Assembly: GCA_050744525.1 (NCBI GenBank)
Contig: JBOGHG010000056.1
Span: 1-19,541, forward strand
Direction: 5' to 3'
Length of the DNA stretch: 19,541 bases
Source: DASQUK01 sp050744525
GTDB lineage: Bacteria > Actinomycetota > Acidimicrobiia > Acidimicrobiales > VFJN01
Shown: one piece after another, positions 1 to 7,280 of the stretch
Layout: every line of letters begins with the position of its first letter
How positions within the stretch are numbered: the stretch's first letter is position 1
Translations under genes and position numbers: made by a program
Notes under the pieces: generated by a model
What the model was told of the DNA's origin: nothing
Database searches by the model: none
The model's input: only the letters and a program-made list of their open reading frames with translations

Positions 1-384
1 GTGTCGGAGGGGGGACTATCCCTGGCACATCCTGGGCGCCCGCCCAGTTCTGCCCAGGATCTGCCCCCGCTTCGGGCATTCCGTGGACCGGTGCGAGCCA
101 TCGGTGGATGGTCACATCGGCCTCCTCTGGTCGTCGTCATCGTAGGCGCATGCCCACTCCGGGTCCGTCGCACCACGAGCTGGGCTGGCTTCTGCGACCG
201 CACGTGGTCCGTTCGGACCATTCGGACGAGGAGGGGCTTGAGCCCGGGCGTCGCCTGGCGTTGACGGCCGAGACGCTCATGGATCGCCACCTTGGCAATG
301 TGCTGGTCCCCGCGCAGGTCGGCCGGCCTCGACCAGCTCGCCCAGCACTGCCGCACGCGACTCCAGGTGCGGACCAGCCGTCCA
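1..384. other. Leading stretch with no supportable gene
   Basis: I see no start with a ribosome binding site and no recognisable protein motif here. A plus-strand frame is open from about 108 and runs into the fragment that follows, but its residues up to about 384 are Arg/Pro/Ala-rich and look like compositional read-through of GC-rich DNA. Confidence 0.4.
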
Positions 385-689
385 CCCGCGCGGGTGACGA
401 CTGGTCCGTGGCGCTGCCGTCCGGATGCGACTGCGCCCTGTGCCAGACACTGGGCGAGTTCCTTGCCCACCCGGTACGGCATGTCCTCGAGTGGCCCATC
501 GCCAAGGCGAAGCGCCGCCACGTCCACCGGCGGATCGACGACGCGGTGCGGCACGAGACCCGGCGCCGAGGTAGCCCCTACACGCTCGTGCTGACCAAGA
601 CCAATGAACTGTTCACTCGGGAGGCGCAGGCTGGCCGCCAGGACGAGGCCGATTTGGCCTGGCTGACCGCCTCGGGGATGCTCACCTGA
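385..689 (+). pseudogene. C-terminal fragment, 2OG-Fe(II)-oxygenase-type hypothetical protein
   Basis: The last ~100 residues of this open frame look like real protein. They hold a compact Cys cluster (GCDCALCQTL), then an Arg/His-rich segment (KRRHVHRRID), then a conserved-looking stretch (GSPYTLVLTKTNELFTRE), and a stop at 687-689. From memory, this order resembles the C-terminal region of large actinobacterial proteins annotated as 2OG-Fe(II) oxygenase-like. The catalytic double-stranded beta-helix of such enzymes is not in the window, so this could not be an active oxygenase. No start or ribosome binding site fits the conserved part. I read it as a decayed 3' remnant, or as the end of a gene broken by frameshifts further upstream. 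The family assignment is tentative. Confidence 0.35.
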
Positions 690-758
690 CGCCAACCCGG
701 TTACCTATCGGTGAGCGCTCCCCTGCTTGCGCTTGGCCACGCCGGCAGGTCAGGAGGA

Positions 759-798
759 CAGCTCGCCGGCCAGAAGCACAGCTGGCGGGCCAGAAGCA
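759..798. repeat. 20-bp imperfect tandem duplication
   Basis: Two adjacent 20-bp units (759-778 and 779-798) both begin CAGCT and end CCAGAAGCA, with two mismatches between them. The pair lies in non-coding DNA between two gene remnants. It resembles the other short tandem duplications at 1574-1607 and 1999-2040. Confidence 0.7.
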
Positions 799-870
799 TC
801 GGCGGCGGACGATGCGCCAGGCCCGCCAATAGCGGCCCAGGCGAGTGCACGGCCCAACGGCGGTCGAGGA

Positions 871-1086
871 TCACCGCGTGATGGCGAGGTGCAAGCGAGC
901 GTCGACGCGTCCGGTCACGACGGCGTCGAGAAGGCGGCCCCTTGACGTCGACGGGCATCCCGATCGCGAGCTGCTCGTCGCCGTCGAGCTCGATGTCATG
1001 CACGTAGACGCAACCGGCGGTGATCTCCGGTGGACCGACGATGGTGGCGCTGTGCAGCACGAGGATCTTCGACGCGCCGTGGGCAA
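871..1086 (-). pseudogene. Small hypothetical protein, frame-disrupted
   Basis: A strong Shine-Dalgarno (AGGAGG, complement of 1091-1096) sits 4 nt before a TTG at 1086, and the frame ends with TGA at 871. The best-looking protein sequence switches frame twice. The middle part is read in the frame starting at GTG 1060 (LHSATIVGPPEITAGCVYVH, then ELDGDEQLAIGMPVDVKG). The end is read in the TTG frame (RLLDAVVTGRVDARLHLAIT). Removing one G from the GGGG run (complement of about 938-941) joins middle to end. Another single-base change near the start would join the TTG to the middle. The intact product would be about 70 aa. I do not recognise the family. The gene follows the 1132-1555 remnant on the same strand. 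Confidence 0.35.
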
Positions 1087-1090
1087 CCGG

Positions 1091-1096
1091 CCTCCT
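1091..1096 (-). promoter_or_regulatory. Shine-Dalgarno AGGAGG before TTG 1086
   Basis: A perfect AGGAGG lies 4 nt upstream of a TTG codon. It argues that a real small gene once began at 1086, despite the disrupted frame behind it. Confidence 0.5.
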
Positions 1097-1131
1097 AGCG
1101 CGCCAGCTCGGGTGGCCGCCGGGTGAGCCGC

Positions 1132-1555
1132 TCAGGTCCGGCTACGCGACGGTGCGCCAAGGAGGTGGCGGTTCTTGGCGACCGGGCCGGGGAGGATCGT
1201 GAAGTGGACCTGGCTGTCATCGTCAACGGGGACGATGCGGAGGACCGCCCGCCCGTGGCGATCGCAGGCGAGGAGCATCGCCCCGGGGCACACCCGTGAG
1301 GGGTCGCGGGCATCGTTCAAAGTGGACCAGCCCAGGCCGTCGTCGTCCTGTGCGTTGAGATCGGCGGTCAGGTCGATGTCGTGCCCCATTGAGCCGCCAC
1401 ACGACGTACCGGTCAAACGAGGTGAACTTGTTGGTGGCGTTGCCGGTGCGGAGTTGTTGCCACATCCCGGCAGGACAGGTTGAGGTCGCCGCCACGTCAT
1501 CCAACTCCCGACCCACTGAGTTTCGAAGGGTGAGGACCTTGACCCGTTGACGCCC
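1132..1555 (-). pseudogene. Hypothetical protein split by a G-run frameshift
   Basis: Two minus-strand frames read as one protein. The upstream frame gives VKVLTLRNSVGRELDDVAAT and then NKFTSFDRYVVWRLNG. The downstream frame gives GHDIDLTADLNAQDDDGLGW and ends in QVHFTILPGPVAKNRHLLG with a stop at 1132. They join seamlessly if one G is removed from the GGGG run (complement of 1384-1387). As it stands, only an 85-residue ORF (ATG at 1389) is intact, and that ATG lacks a good ribosome binding site. The upstream start is unclear; GTG or ATG codons exist around 1510-1565. I do not recognise the family. The gene follows the TetR remnant on the same strand. Confidence 0.4.
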
Positions 1556-1573
1556 CCGTTCATGGATGTTGAC

Positions 1574-1607
1574 CGCCACGGTCGATGAGGCGCCACGGTC
1601 GATGAGG
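1574..1607. repeat. Perfect 17-bp tandem duplication
   Basis: Units 1574-1590 and 1591-1607 are identical (CGCCACGGTCGATGAGG). The duplication lies at the end of the TetR remnant and shifts the frame, since 17 is not a multiple of 3. Confidence 0.85.
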
Positions 1608-1998
1608 ATGGTGACGACACGCTGAATGAGCACGAGGAGCGTGCCGGCGTCGTCACAGGAGTTGTCGCTGAACCTGAGTGTGGGCACGCTGAAGCAGGCC
1701 CGGTCACCACCAGCGACGCGTGGTCAAGGGGGTGCGGGCTGAGGATTGCGGCCCGGGTGATGATGGTGGCGAGTGGCCACGGGTCGGCGACGGGCCCGAA
1801 GCGGCGCACGGCGGCGCTGACGGCCAGACTGACGGCTTCGGGATGTCGCCCAGCGTCGAGAGTCGATCGTCCGGGCACGCGCCGCCGCCATGGTCATCAG
1901 ATCTCGCAATGGCTCTATGACCGCAGCCGCGAAGACGCCTTCCTTGGACTCGAAGCGGTAGACCAACGCTTCGTTGATGCCAGCAGCCGCCGCGATGT

Positions 1999-2040
1999 CC
2001 TTGCCGGGTGGCCCCGATCCTTGCCGGGTGGGGCCCCGAT
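1999..2040. repeat. 20/22-bp tandem duplication inside tetR remnant
   Basis: Unit 1 (1999-2018) and unit 2 (2019-2040) both begin CCTTGCCGGGTGG and end CCCCGAT. Unit 2 has two extra G residues in a G-run. The insertion falls in the recognition region of the HTH and moves the coding sequence to another frame. Confidence 0.85.
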
Positions 2041-2270
2041 CCCATGCTCCATGAAGACCTGTCGGGCCGCCTCCATGATCTGGCGACGACGCTCAGATGA
2101 CGCGAGACGCTGGCGAGTCGGTCGGTCCTCGTCGGGCTTGGTCACCGGGTCCCCTGGCCTCGGGAAGCAGAGAGTCGTTCGATCAAGTCACCCCTCGTGC
2201 ACGACGCTACCGCCCGAGGGCAAGCGACAGGAGTGACGCACGACGCAGGTGGTGCGAGCGCCCGCAGGTT

Positions 2271-3095
2271 TCATCGGCGGTGGTTGCGGATGGTGCCGAT
2301 GCCTTCGATCCAGGATTCGAGGACTTGGCGTGGCTAGAGGAATCTGGGCGGTTGGCGGGTGACGCCGACGCCGGCAGGGGTGCCGGTGAAGATGACGTCG
2401 CCGGGGAGCAACGGCAGGACGGCGGAGAGCTCGGCGATGAGGGGGGACGCTGAAGGCGGGGTCGCTGGTGCGGGCGTCCTGGACCTTCTCGCCTCGACGG
2501 AGCAGCCGAGGGCGAGGTCGTCGGGGTCGGGGAGCTCGTCGGGCGTGACGACCCAGGGTCCCATCGATCCGTAGCCTCGCCGCGACTTGCCGAGCGAGAA
2601 CTGGGTGCCGGCGGCGAACTGGAGATGCCGGTCGCTGATGTCCTGTCCGACGGTGAGCCCGGCGACGACGGCCCAGGCCTCGGTCTCGGCGACGCGGTCG
2701 GCGCGTTGGCCGATGACGGCGACGAGCTCGACCTCCCAGTCGGTGGTGTCGCCAACGCTCTCGATGTCGTCGAAGGGGCCGGCCAGGGACGCGGGGAACT
2801 TCGTGAACGTAGCGGGGACGTCCGGGATCGCCGCGCCCGATTCGGTGGCGTGGGCGCGGTAGTTGAGCCCGATGGCGAAGACCTGCCGGGGCGCCGGGAC
2901 CGGGCGGCGCAGATCGGACTCGACGAGTGGGGCGGTGCCGGCGCCGGTGGCCGAGGTGAACTCGACGAAGGCCGGCCACTCGTCGTAGACGGCGGTGAGG
3001 TCGGGTCCGAATCGGCTGCCAGATGCCTCGGCGACGTCGGCGATCTCGTCGCCGAGGACGAGCGCGGCGCGGTCGTTGAGATTGGCGAGCTTCAT
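2271..3095 (-). pseudogene. Fumarylacetoacetate hydrolase (FAH) family protein, with in-frame TAG
   Basis: ATG at 3095 has a good Shine-Dalgarno (AAGGAG, complement of 3103-3108). FAH-fold landmarks follow in order: AIGLNYRAHATESG, TKFPASLAGPFDDI, the metal-binding acidic segment DWEVELVAVIG, VGQDISDRHLQ, GYGSMGPWVV, and the C-terminal GDVIFTGTPAGVGV. Such enzymes hydrolyse or decarboxylate ring-cleavage products in aromatic catabolism. Two defects are visible. Between about 2445 and 2500 a lost G and an extra C shift the frame and restore it; the alternative frame gives EKVQDARTSDPAFSVP, which fits the family. A TAG at 2334-2336 ends the ORF at 253 aa, although conserved sequence (VLESWIEGIGTIRN) continues in frame to a TGA at 2271. 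It starts 16 nt after the dioxygenase stop, so the two were probably co-transcribed. The truncated product lacks the final conserved strand and is probably inactive. Confidence 0.75.
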
Positions 3096-3102
3096 GGGTG
3101 GG

Positions 3103-3108
3103 CTCCTT
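3103..3108 (-). promoter_or_regulatory. Shine-Dalgarno of the FAH-family gene
   Basis: AAGGAG on the minus strand lies 7 nt before ATG 3095 and fixes the FAH start. Confidence 0.6.
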
Positions 3109-3111
3109 CGG

Positions 3112-3801
3112 TCAGGCGGCCGCCGGGGCTTGCAGTGGCTGGTGGCCCCAGGTGCTGATGCGGTCGTAGCGGCGGTTGTCGTTCCGCTCGTCGGTGATGG
3201 TTCGGGCTCCGTGGCCGACCTCGACCTGGAAGCCGGCGGGGCTGGCGACGTAGAAGCTGAACATGTGGTCGTTGTCGTGGCGCCCGAGCCCGTTGGGGAT
3301 GGGAAGGTCGGTGGCCCAGGTTCGGTCGAAGGCGGCGCCGACGTCGTCGCGTGCGTTGGTCTCGACCATCACGTGGTGCAGCTTCTGGGGGAGCTCGAAC
3401 GGCGCCTTGGCTAGGGCGATCGTGTGGTGTCGCTCGTTGCAGTGGTAGAAGCAGACCTCGAGCTCGATGCCGGCGGCGATCTCGGTCTCGAGCCAGTCGG
3501 ACTAGGCGAAGCCGAGCCCGCCGACGAGGAACTCGTGGGATTCGTCGAACGCGGTCGTGGCGAAGACGGCGTGCCCGAAGCCGACACCGCGGGTGTGGAA
3601 GCCGCCGGGCATGAGTTCCGAGGCGAACGGCGTCGATGCGTTCTCGAGGTCGTGGACGAGTTCGATCCTCACACCCCACGGCGTGAGGGTGTGGGCCATG
3701 CGGCCGACGCGGCGCGCCGCAAGTTCCGCCTCTGTCGCGTCGGTCAGCTCGTGGCCGGCGGCCCAAAACCGGGCGGCGGCGAGCAGGTCGGCGCCGATCA
3801 C
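3112..3801 (-). pseudogene. Extradiol (VOC) dioxygenase, 5'-truncated and with in-frame TAG
   Basis: The sequence matches the two-module vicinal-oxygen-chelate ring-cleavage dioxygenases (2,3-dihydroxybiphenyl / catechol 2,3-dioxygenase type), which open catecholic rings in the meta position using Fe(II). It reads HTLTPWGVRIELVHDLENA (end of module 1), then GGFHTRGVGFGHAVFATTAF with the module-2 metal His, then LPQKLHHVMVETNARDDVG with a second His, and FSFYVASPAGFQVEVGHGAR with the metal-ligand Glu. The first part of module 1 is missing. Homology begins near a GTG at 3801, only 14 nt past the ligase stop, suggesting a deletion that removed the original start. A TAG at 3502-3504 interrupts GLGFA/SDWLETE, where relatives have a sense codon (often Leu); the frame continues intact behind it. 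The gene sits between ligase and FAH hydrolase, as expected for a meta-cleavage operon. Probably inactive. Confidence 0.75.
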
Positions 3802-3814
3802 GAATGGCGCAGTA

Positions 3815-4573
3815 TCAGACGCCGGCGGCGTCGCGTGCTGGCCCGACCAACTCGGCGACGACCGAGCGGCGGAGGAGCTTGCCGGTCTCTGTATGCGGGA
3901 GCACGTCGCGGAACACGATCTCCTCGGGCGCCTTGGAGCCCCGGAGCCGGGAGCGCACCAGGTCGCGCAACTCGTCCGTGGCGACGTCCTCGCCGTCGCG
4001 GACCCACGACGGCCGCGGCGATCCGCTGACCCCACTCGTCGTCGGGCAGCCCGACCACGCAGACCGCGGACACCGCCGGATGGGGACAGCAGGACCTCCT
4101 CGATCTCGGCGGGGGCGATGTTCTGCCCGCCGCGGATGATCGTGTCATCAGCCCGCCCCTCGATGAACAGGTGCAGAGCCAGCCCTCGGCGTCGAGCAGG
4201 CTCCCAGTGGCGTACTCCCCGAGATCTGTTCGCCCCGCAGAAGACGATGCCCGTCTCCCCGGCAGGGAGCGGCTGGCCGGCCTCGTCGCGCACCTCGATC
4301 TCGGTCATCGGCAGCACTCGACCCGCCGAACCCCAGCAGGGCCTGGGCCTCCGGATCGTCGGAGTCGACCGCGGCACGGCGGTCCTCCTGTCCGAGCACG
4401 GCGATGGTGGAGGACGTTTCGGTCAGCCCGTAGGCGTTCACGAACCCGACGTCGGGGAACCGCGCCAGGGCCTCCCCCAGCACTGCCCCGCAGCGACGGA
4501 GCCGCTTCGCCTGCACGGCGGCGGCCGGCAGGAAGCGCCCGATCGACCACAGTCGTCGGGCCACGCCGATCAC
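3815..4573 (-). pseudogene. AMP-dependent acyl-CoA synthetase/ligase, C-terminal remnant
   Basis: Conserved adenylate-forming-enzyme motifs are spread over several minus-strand frames. VGFVNAYGLTETSS is the A5-type core motif. TEIEVRDEAGQPLPAGETGI follows. GRADDTIIRGGQNIAPAEIE is the A8 hinge region. HPAVSAVCVVGLPDDEWGQR is next. Finally PHTETGKLLRRS is the A10 motif with the catalytic Lys. The stop is at 3815. Between GEYATGSLLDAEGWL and LFIEGRADD a short segment (the usual hinge-proximal HTGD part) appears deleted. The N-terminal ~300 residues, including the P-loop-like A3 motif, are absent: homology stops near 4500, just before the divergent DivIVA gene. The intact enzyme would have activated an aromatic or fatty acid with ATP and CoA. 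As it stands, this is a dead remnant. Confidence 0.75.
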
Positions 4574-4613
4574 ACGTCACCAGGCCTTGCCACGCGTGTC
4601 AGGATGAATCCTC

Positions 4614-5909
4614 ATGGGGACTACCACTTCGCCGACGACCGATGGCGCCGGCACCCCTGACTTCACCATCGTCCTCAGGGGTTACGAACGCACACAGGTC
4701 GACATGTTCATCGAGCGGCTGCAGGCCCGCATCGAGGAACTCACCAACGCGGCCACCAAGGCCAAGACGGGCACCACCGACGCTCGGGATCGCATCAACG
4801 AGCTCGAACGTAAAGTCGCCGAGCAAGCCAAGCAGCTCGACGAGGCGGCCCAGCCCACGCTTTCGGGGCTGGGCACGCGGGTCGAGCAGCTCCTGCGGCT
4901 GGCCGAGGAACAGGCCAACGAGCACCGCGACGAGTCCAAGCGCGAGGCCGAGAAGCTGATCGCCGCCGCCCGCCTCGAGACCAAGGAGGTGGTCGAGAAG
5001 GCACGGGCCGTGGCCACCGCGGTCAAGACCGCCGCCGAACGCGAGGCCAAGGCCACCCGCGACTCCGCCGACCGCGAGGCCAACGAGGGCCGGGCGGCCG
5101 CCAACCGCGAGGCCGAAGGTATGCGGGCGGAGGCCGAACGGGAGACCAGCCAGCTCCGCAGCGTCACCGACCACGAGGTGGCCGAGCACAGGGCCACCGC
5201 CGAGCGCGAGATCGCCACCCTCCGCGCCACCGGGGAGCGCGAGATCATCGAGCTGCGCAACGTGGCGTCGCGGGAGGCCGAGGAGAAGCGCGCCGCCGCA
5301 TCCAAGCTCCTGACCAAGGCCAAGGAGAAGCGTGAGGCCGAGCTGCAGGCGCTCGAGCTCGAGTTGGCCGAACGGCGCGAGCGGTCCGAGCGCGAGGAGA
5401 GCGAGCGCCACGATACTGCGGTTGCTGCCACCCAGAAGCTGGTGGCCGAGGCCGACCAGCGGGCCAAGGCCGCCCACGTCCGAGCCAAGGACACCGAGCA
5501 GGCCGCCGACCAGCGCCGGCGAGACAGCGACGCCGAGGCCAACGAGATCATCGACAAGGCCAAGACCTTCGCCGAGCGCACGGTGGCCGACGCCAAGTCC
5601 GAGGCCGATCAACTCGTGTTCGACGCCAAGACCCACGCGGAGGTCACCAAGCAGACCGCCGAACGTGAGGTGGCCGAACTGACCCGCCAGCGCAACGCCG
5701 TCACCAACCAGCTGACACAGCTGCGCGAGATGCTGTCGGGTCTGGCCGGGCTCGGCACACTGCCGAGCCAGCAGCAGGCGACGGTCCAGGAGGCCGCCGA
5801 GAAGGTCGAAGACGTGCAGGAGGCGGTCGAAGAGGCCACCTCGGGCGACGTCGGCGACAACAACGGCGCCTCCGATGCCAGCGAGCTCCGGGTGGGTAAC
5901 GCCGGGTGA
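4614..5909 (+). CDS. DivIVA-domain coiled-coil protein (cytoskeletal/polar scaffold type)
   Basis: A 431-aa intact protein. Residues about 15-45 match the DivIVA N-terminal domain (FTIVLRGYERTQVDMFIERL), which in the family binds curved or polar membrane. Residues about 45-380 form one very long Glu/Lys/Arg/Ala coiled coil with repeated REAE/AERE blocks and almost no Pro. A Gln/Glu-rich tail follows, and a low-complexity acidic end (about 395-431). This plan matches actinobacterial DivIVA-like and Scy/FilP-like scaffold proteins, often misnamed cellulose-binding proteins, that organise polar growth or cell shape. ATG 4614 is chosen because the DivIVA domain follows it closely and a weak AGGA lies about 10 nt upstream. 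It is one of the few intact genes in the left half. Its stop overlaps the next gene (GTGA). The exact partner or pole function cannot be told from sequence. Confidence 0.85.
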   Translation: MGTTTSPTTDGAGTPDFTIVLRGYERTQVDMFIERLQARIEELTNAATKAKTGTTDARDRINELERKVAEQAKQLDEAAQPTLSGLGTRVEQLLRLAEEQANEHRDESKREAEKLIAAARLETKEVVEKARAVATAVKTAAEREAKATRDSADREANEGRAAANREAEGMRAEAERETSQLRSVTDHEVAEHRATAEREIATLRATGEREIIELRNVASREAEEKRAAASKLLTKAKEKREAELQALELELAERRERSEREESERHDTAVAATQKLVAEADQRAKAAHVRAKDTEQAADQRRRDSDAEANEIIDKAKTFAERTVADAKSEADQLVFDAKTHAEVTKQTAEREVAELTRQRNAVTNQLTQLREMLSGLAGLGTLPSQQQATVQEAAEKVEDVQEAVEEATSGDVGDNNGASDASELRVGNAG

Positions 5910-6240
5910 AGCTGGGCCTGGTCGTCGGCTACTGGCCGCCGAGCGGACCCCCGCCCGACGCCGTCGACCAGATCGCCACCGCCGAGACGCTCGGATTCGA
6001 ATCCATCTGGACGGCCGAGGCCTACGGGTCGGACTGCTTCACGCCCTTCGCCTGGTGGGGCGCGGCGACGAAACGGATCAAGCTGGGCACCTCGATCACC
6101 CAGATCTCGGCCCGCACACCCGCTTCAACGGCCACGACCGCCATCACTCTCGACCACCTCTCGGAGGGCCGGCTCATCCTCGGGCTCGGCGTCTCGGGAC
6201 CACAAATGGTCGAAGGCTGGTACGCAGGACTACGCCAAGC
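5906..6240 (+). pseudogene. Luciferase-like (LLM class, probably F420-dependent) oxidoreductase, truncated
   Basis: The GTG at 5906 overlaps the DivIVA stop by 4 nt (GTGA). The first ~106 residues are a good luciferase-like monooxygenase N-terminus: MKLGLVVGYWPPSGPP, then AETLGFESIWTAEAYGSDCF, TKRIKLGTSITQISARTP and LDHLSEGRLILGLGVSGPQM. Such (beta/alpha)8-barrel enzymes in actinobacteria usually use coenzyme F420. At about 6222 the frame breaks (the family-like DYAKPLA appears in another frame), and after about 6250 nothing of the family remains, although full-length members have about 300-350 residues. The gene is therefore a 5' fragment missing two thirds of the barrel, including most of the cofactor site. 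The overlap suggests it was once co-translated with the DivIVA-like protein. Confidence 0.7.
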
Positions 6241-6376
6241 CCCTCGCCTGCAACCTCGGCCACGGTGCCGTGCACATAGGTCCGAGGCCGGGCTACCCGT
6301 GCCGGTCAGGGGCGAATCAGGCTCATCGGAGTCCGGCCTTGTCGAGCATGGCGATGAGCGTTGGTCGGCGGCGGTG

Positions 6377-6541
6377 CTACTCGCGGAGGCTGGCCAGCTT
6401 CTCGTCGAAGTCGGCCAGTAGACCGGCTGCCGTCGCGGCGCGGCGGGCGGCCTTCGTCGTGTGGATCGCAGCGGTGTGCGCCGAGTTCATCGGCCGTTCA
6501 ACGTGCTGCACCAGCCGCTGTATCTGAGCTCTACCGCACGG
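6377..6541 (-). other. Possible C-terminal fragment of an unidentified protein
   Basis: A minus-strand frame open for 54 residues ends with TAG at 6377. It has protein-like composition (RAQIQRLVQHVERPMNSAHT, then RRAATAAGLLADFDEKLASL) with helical character. A TGA immediately precedes it at 6542-6544, and no ribosome binding site precedes the internal ATG. It may be the tail of a broken gene. I do not recognise it. Confidence 0.2.
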
Positions 6542-6858
6542 TCAACACGCCAACCGACCTGTCCACCACGGGCGCCCCAGAGTCGTCGTTCGACACGATC
6601 TGTCAGTTTTTCGGCGTGCAACCTGGCAAGGTGGCGACCGCCGCCCCCGGCGACGCCGGCTACAACGGTAGCCGTTGGCGCGTCCATGGTCTGCAGTTCA
6701 CCGACTACGCCGCGGCCGTGGCGGCGTTCGACACCAACAACAGCGGTGACTTCGATAGCGACGAGGAAGTGGCCGCGGCATTGGACGCCGGCGCGGCCAC
6801 CGACATCGGCGTGGTCAAGAGCTTCGTCTGCCCGGTGGTCAAGCTCCCTGGTTCCTGA
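6526..6858 (+). pseudogene. C-terminal fragment of an EF-hand-like (probably secreted) hypothetical protein
   Basis: The plus-strand frame ending at 6858 reads as protein from about 6526: LYRTVNTPTDLSTTGAPESS, FDTICQFFGVQPGKVATAAP, YNGSRWRVHGLQFTDYAAAV, then DTNNSGDFDSDEE and VVKSFVCPVVKLPGS. The segment DTNNSGDFDSDE fits the 12-residue EF-hand calcium loop (D1, N3, S5, G6, hydrophobic 8, E12). Related actinobacterial proteins known to me carry this block at the C-terminus behind an N-terminal signal peptide. Here no start, ribosome binding site or signal peptide is present, and the upstream DNA is unrelated. I take it as an orphan 3' fragment. Function unknown, possibly Ca2+-dependent in the intact form. 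Confidence 0.5.
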
Positions 6859-7079
6859 TCCCGCCTCGCTCGGCCCTGGCCTGCCAACCGGAGTGAAGCT
6901 GCGCCTCGGCATGGGCAGCTCGCCTGCGACTGGCAGGTCGAAGGTGAGGAACGGAAGGAGACAGCGGGTGCTGATGGCCTACCGGTCCAGGCCATCGCCA
7001 ACAGCGGAAGGTTCGGATCGAGACGCGGGCCTGCCGGGATGACGAGACGTCGGCATGAGCCAGCACTAGCCGAACCCAC

Positions 7080-7246
7080 GCCAGCCCACCTTGGCGCTGA
7101 GTGTCGAGCGCTGTTGGCGGCGGCGCGCTCGAAGTCGACGGGTGTGCGGCCGCCGATGCTGGAGTGACGACGCCGCCGGTGGTACCTGCCGTCGATCCAG
7201 ACGGCGACGGCTCGCGGCGATCACCAGCGCCACGCTCCCCGCCGCC
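7080..7246 (-). pseudogene. IS3-family transposase, C-terminal remnant
   Basis: Read on the minus strand from the IS630 edge, the frame gives AVAVWIDGRYHRRRRHSSIG and GRTPVDFERA. This is the characteristic end of IS3-type DDE transposases (W-I-x-x-x-Y-N/H-R-x-R-x-H-S-x-L/I-G-x-x-P-x-x-F-E), just after the catalytic Glu region. A TGA lies in frame a few codons upstream, and the rest of the transposase is missing. The following IS630 element abuts it at 7247. Only about 35 residues are convincing (about 7122-7225). Confidence 0.55.
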
Positions 7247-7248
7247 TA

Positions 7249-7280
7249 AAAGAGGTTCGCATATTACAGTGATAGCCTGG
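7249..7280 (+). repeat. IS630 left terminal inverted repeat
   Basis: It begins AAAGAGGTTCGCATATTA. It matches the inverted right end over 17 contiguous bases and then partially (GTGA-AG-CTGG). Confidence 0.8.

Larger units (their letters stand above)
1560..2145 (-). pseudogene. TetR-family transcriptional regulator, multiply frameshifted
   Basis: The GTG at 2145 opens a typical TetR N-terminus (SSERRRQIMEAARQVFMEHG), the first helices of the DNA-binding HTH. The reading then moves to a second frame with the end of the HTH and first regulatory helices (VYRFESKEGVFAAAVIEPLR). A third frame gives HPEAVSLAVSAAVRRFGPVA and then LSPHPLDHASLVVTG, and a further shift near 1697 leads to VPTLRFSDNSCDDAGTLLVL. 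The first break coincides with a 20/22-bp tandem duplication at 1999-2040. A second duplication at 1574-1607 overruns the probable original C-terminus: with one copy removed, the frame ends soon after ILIDRG. With at least three frameshifts it cannot make a functional repressor. It lies directly downstream of the FAH gene on the same strand, so it was probably the local regulator of the ring-cleavage operon. Confidence 0.75.

Noticed and set aside
4599..5636. 345-codon minus-strand frame rich in Leu/Gly opposite the coiled-coil gene
   Set aside because: It mirrors the repetitive GAG/GCC codons of the DivIVA-like gene and has no start signal.
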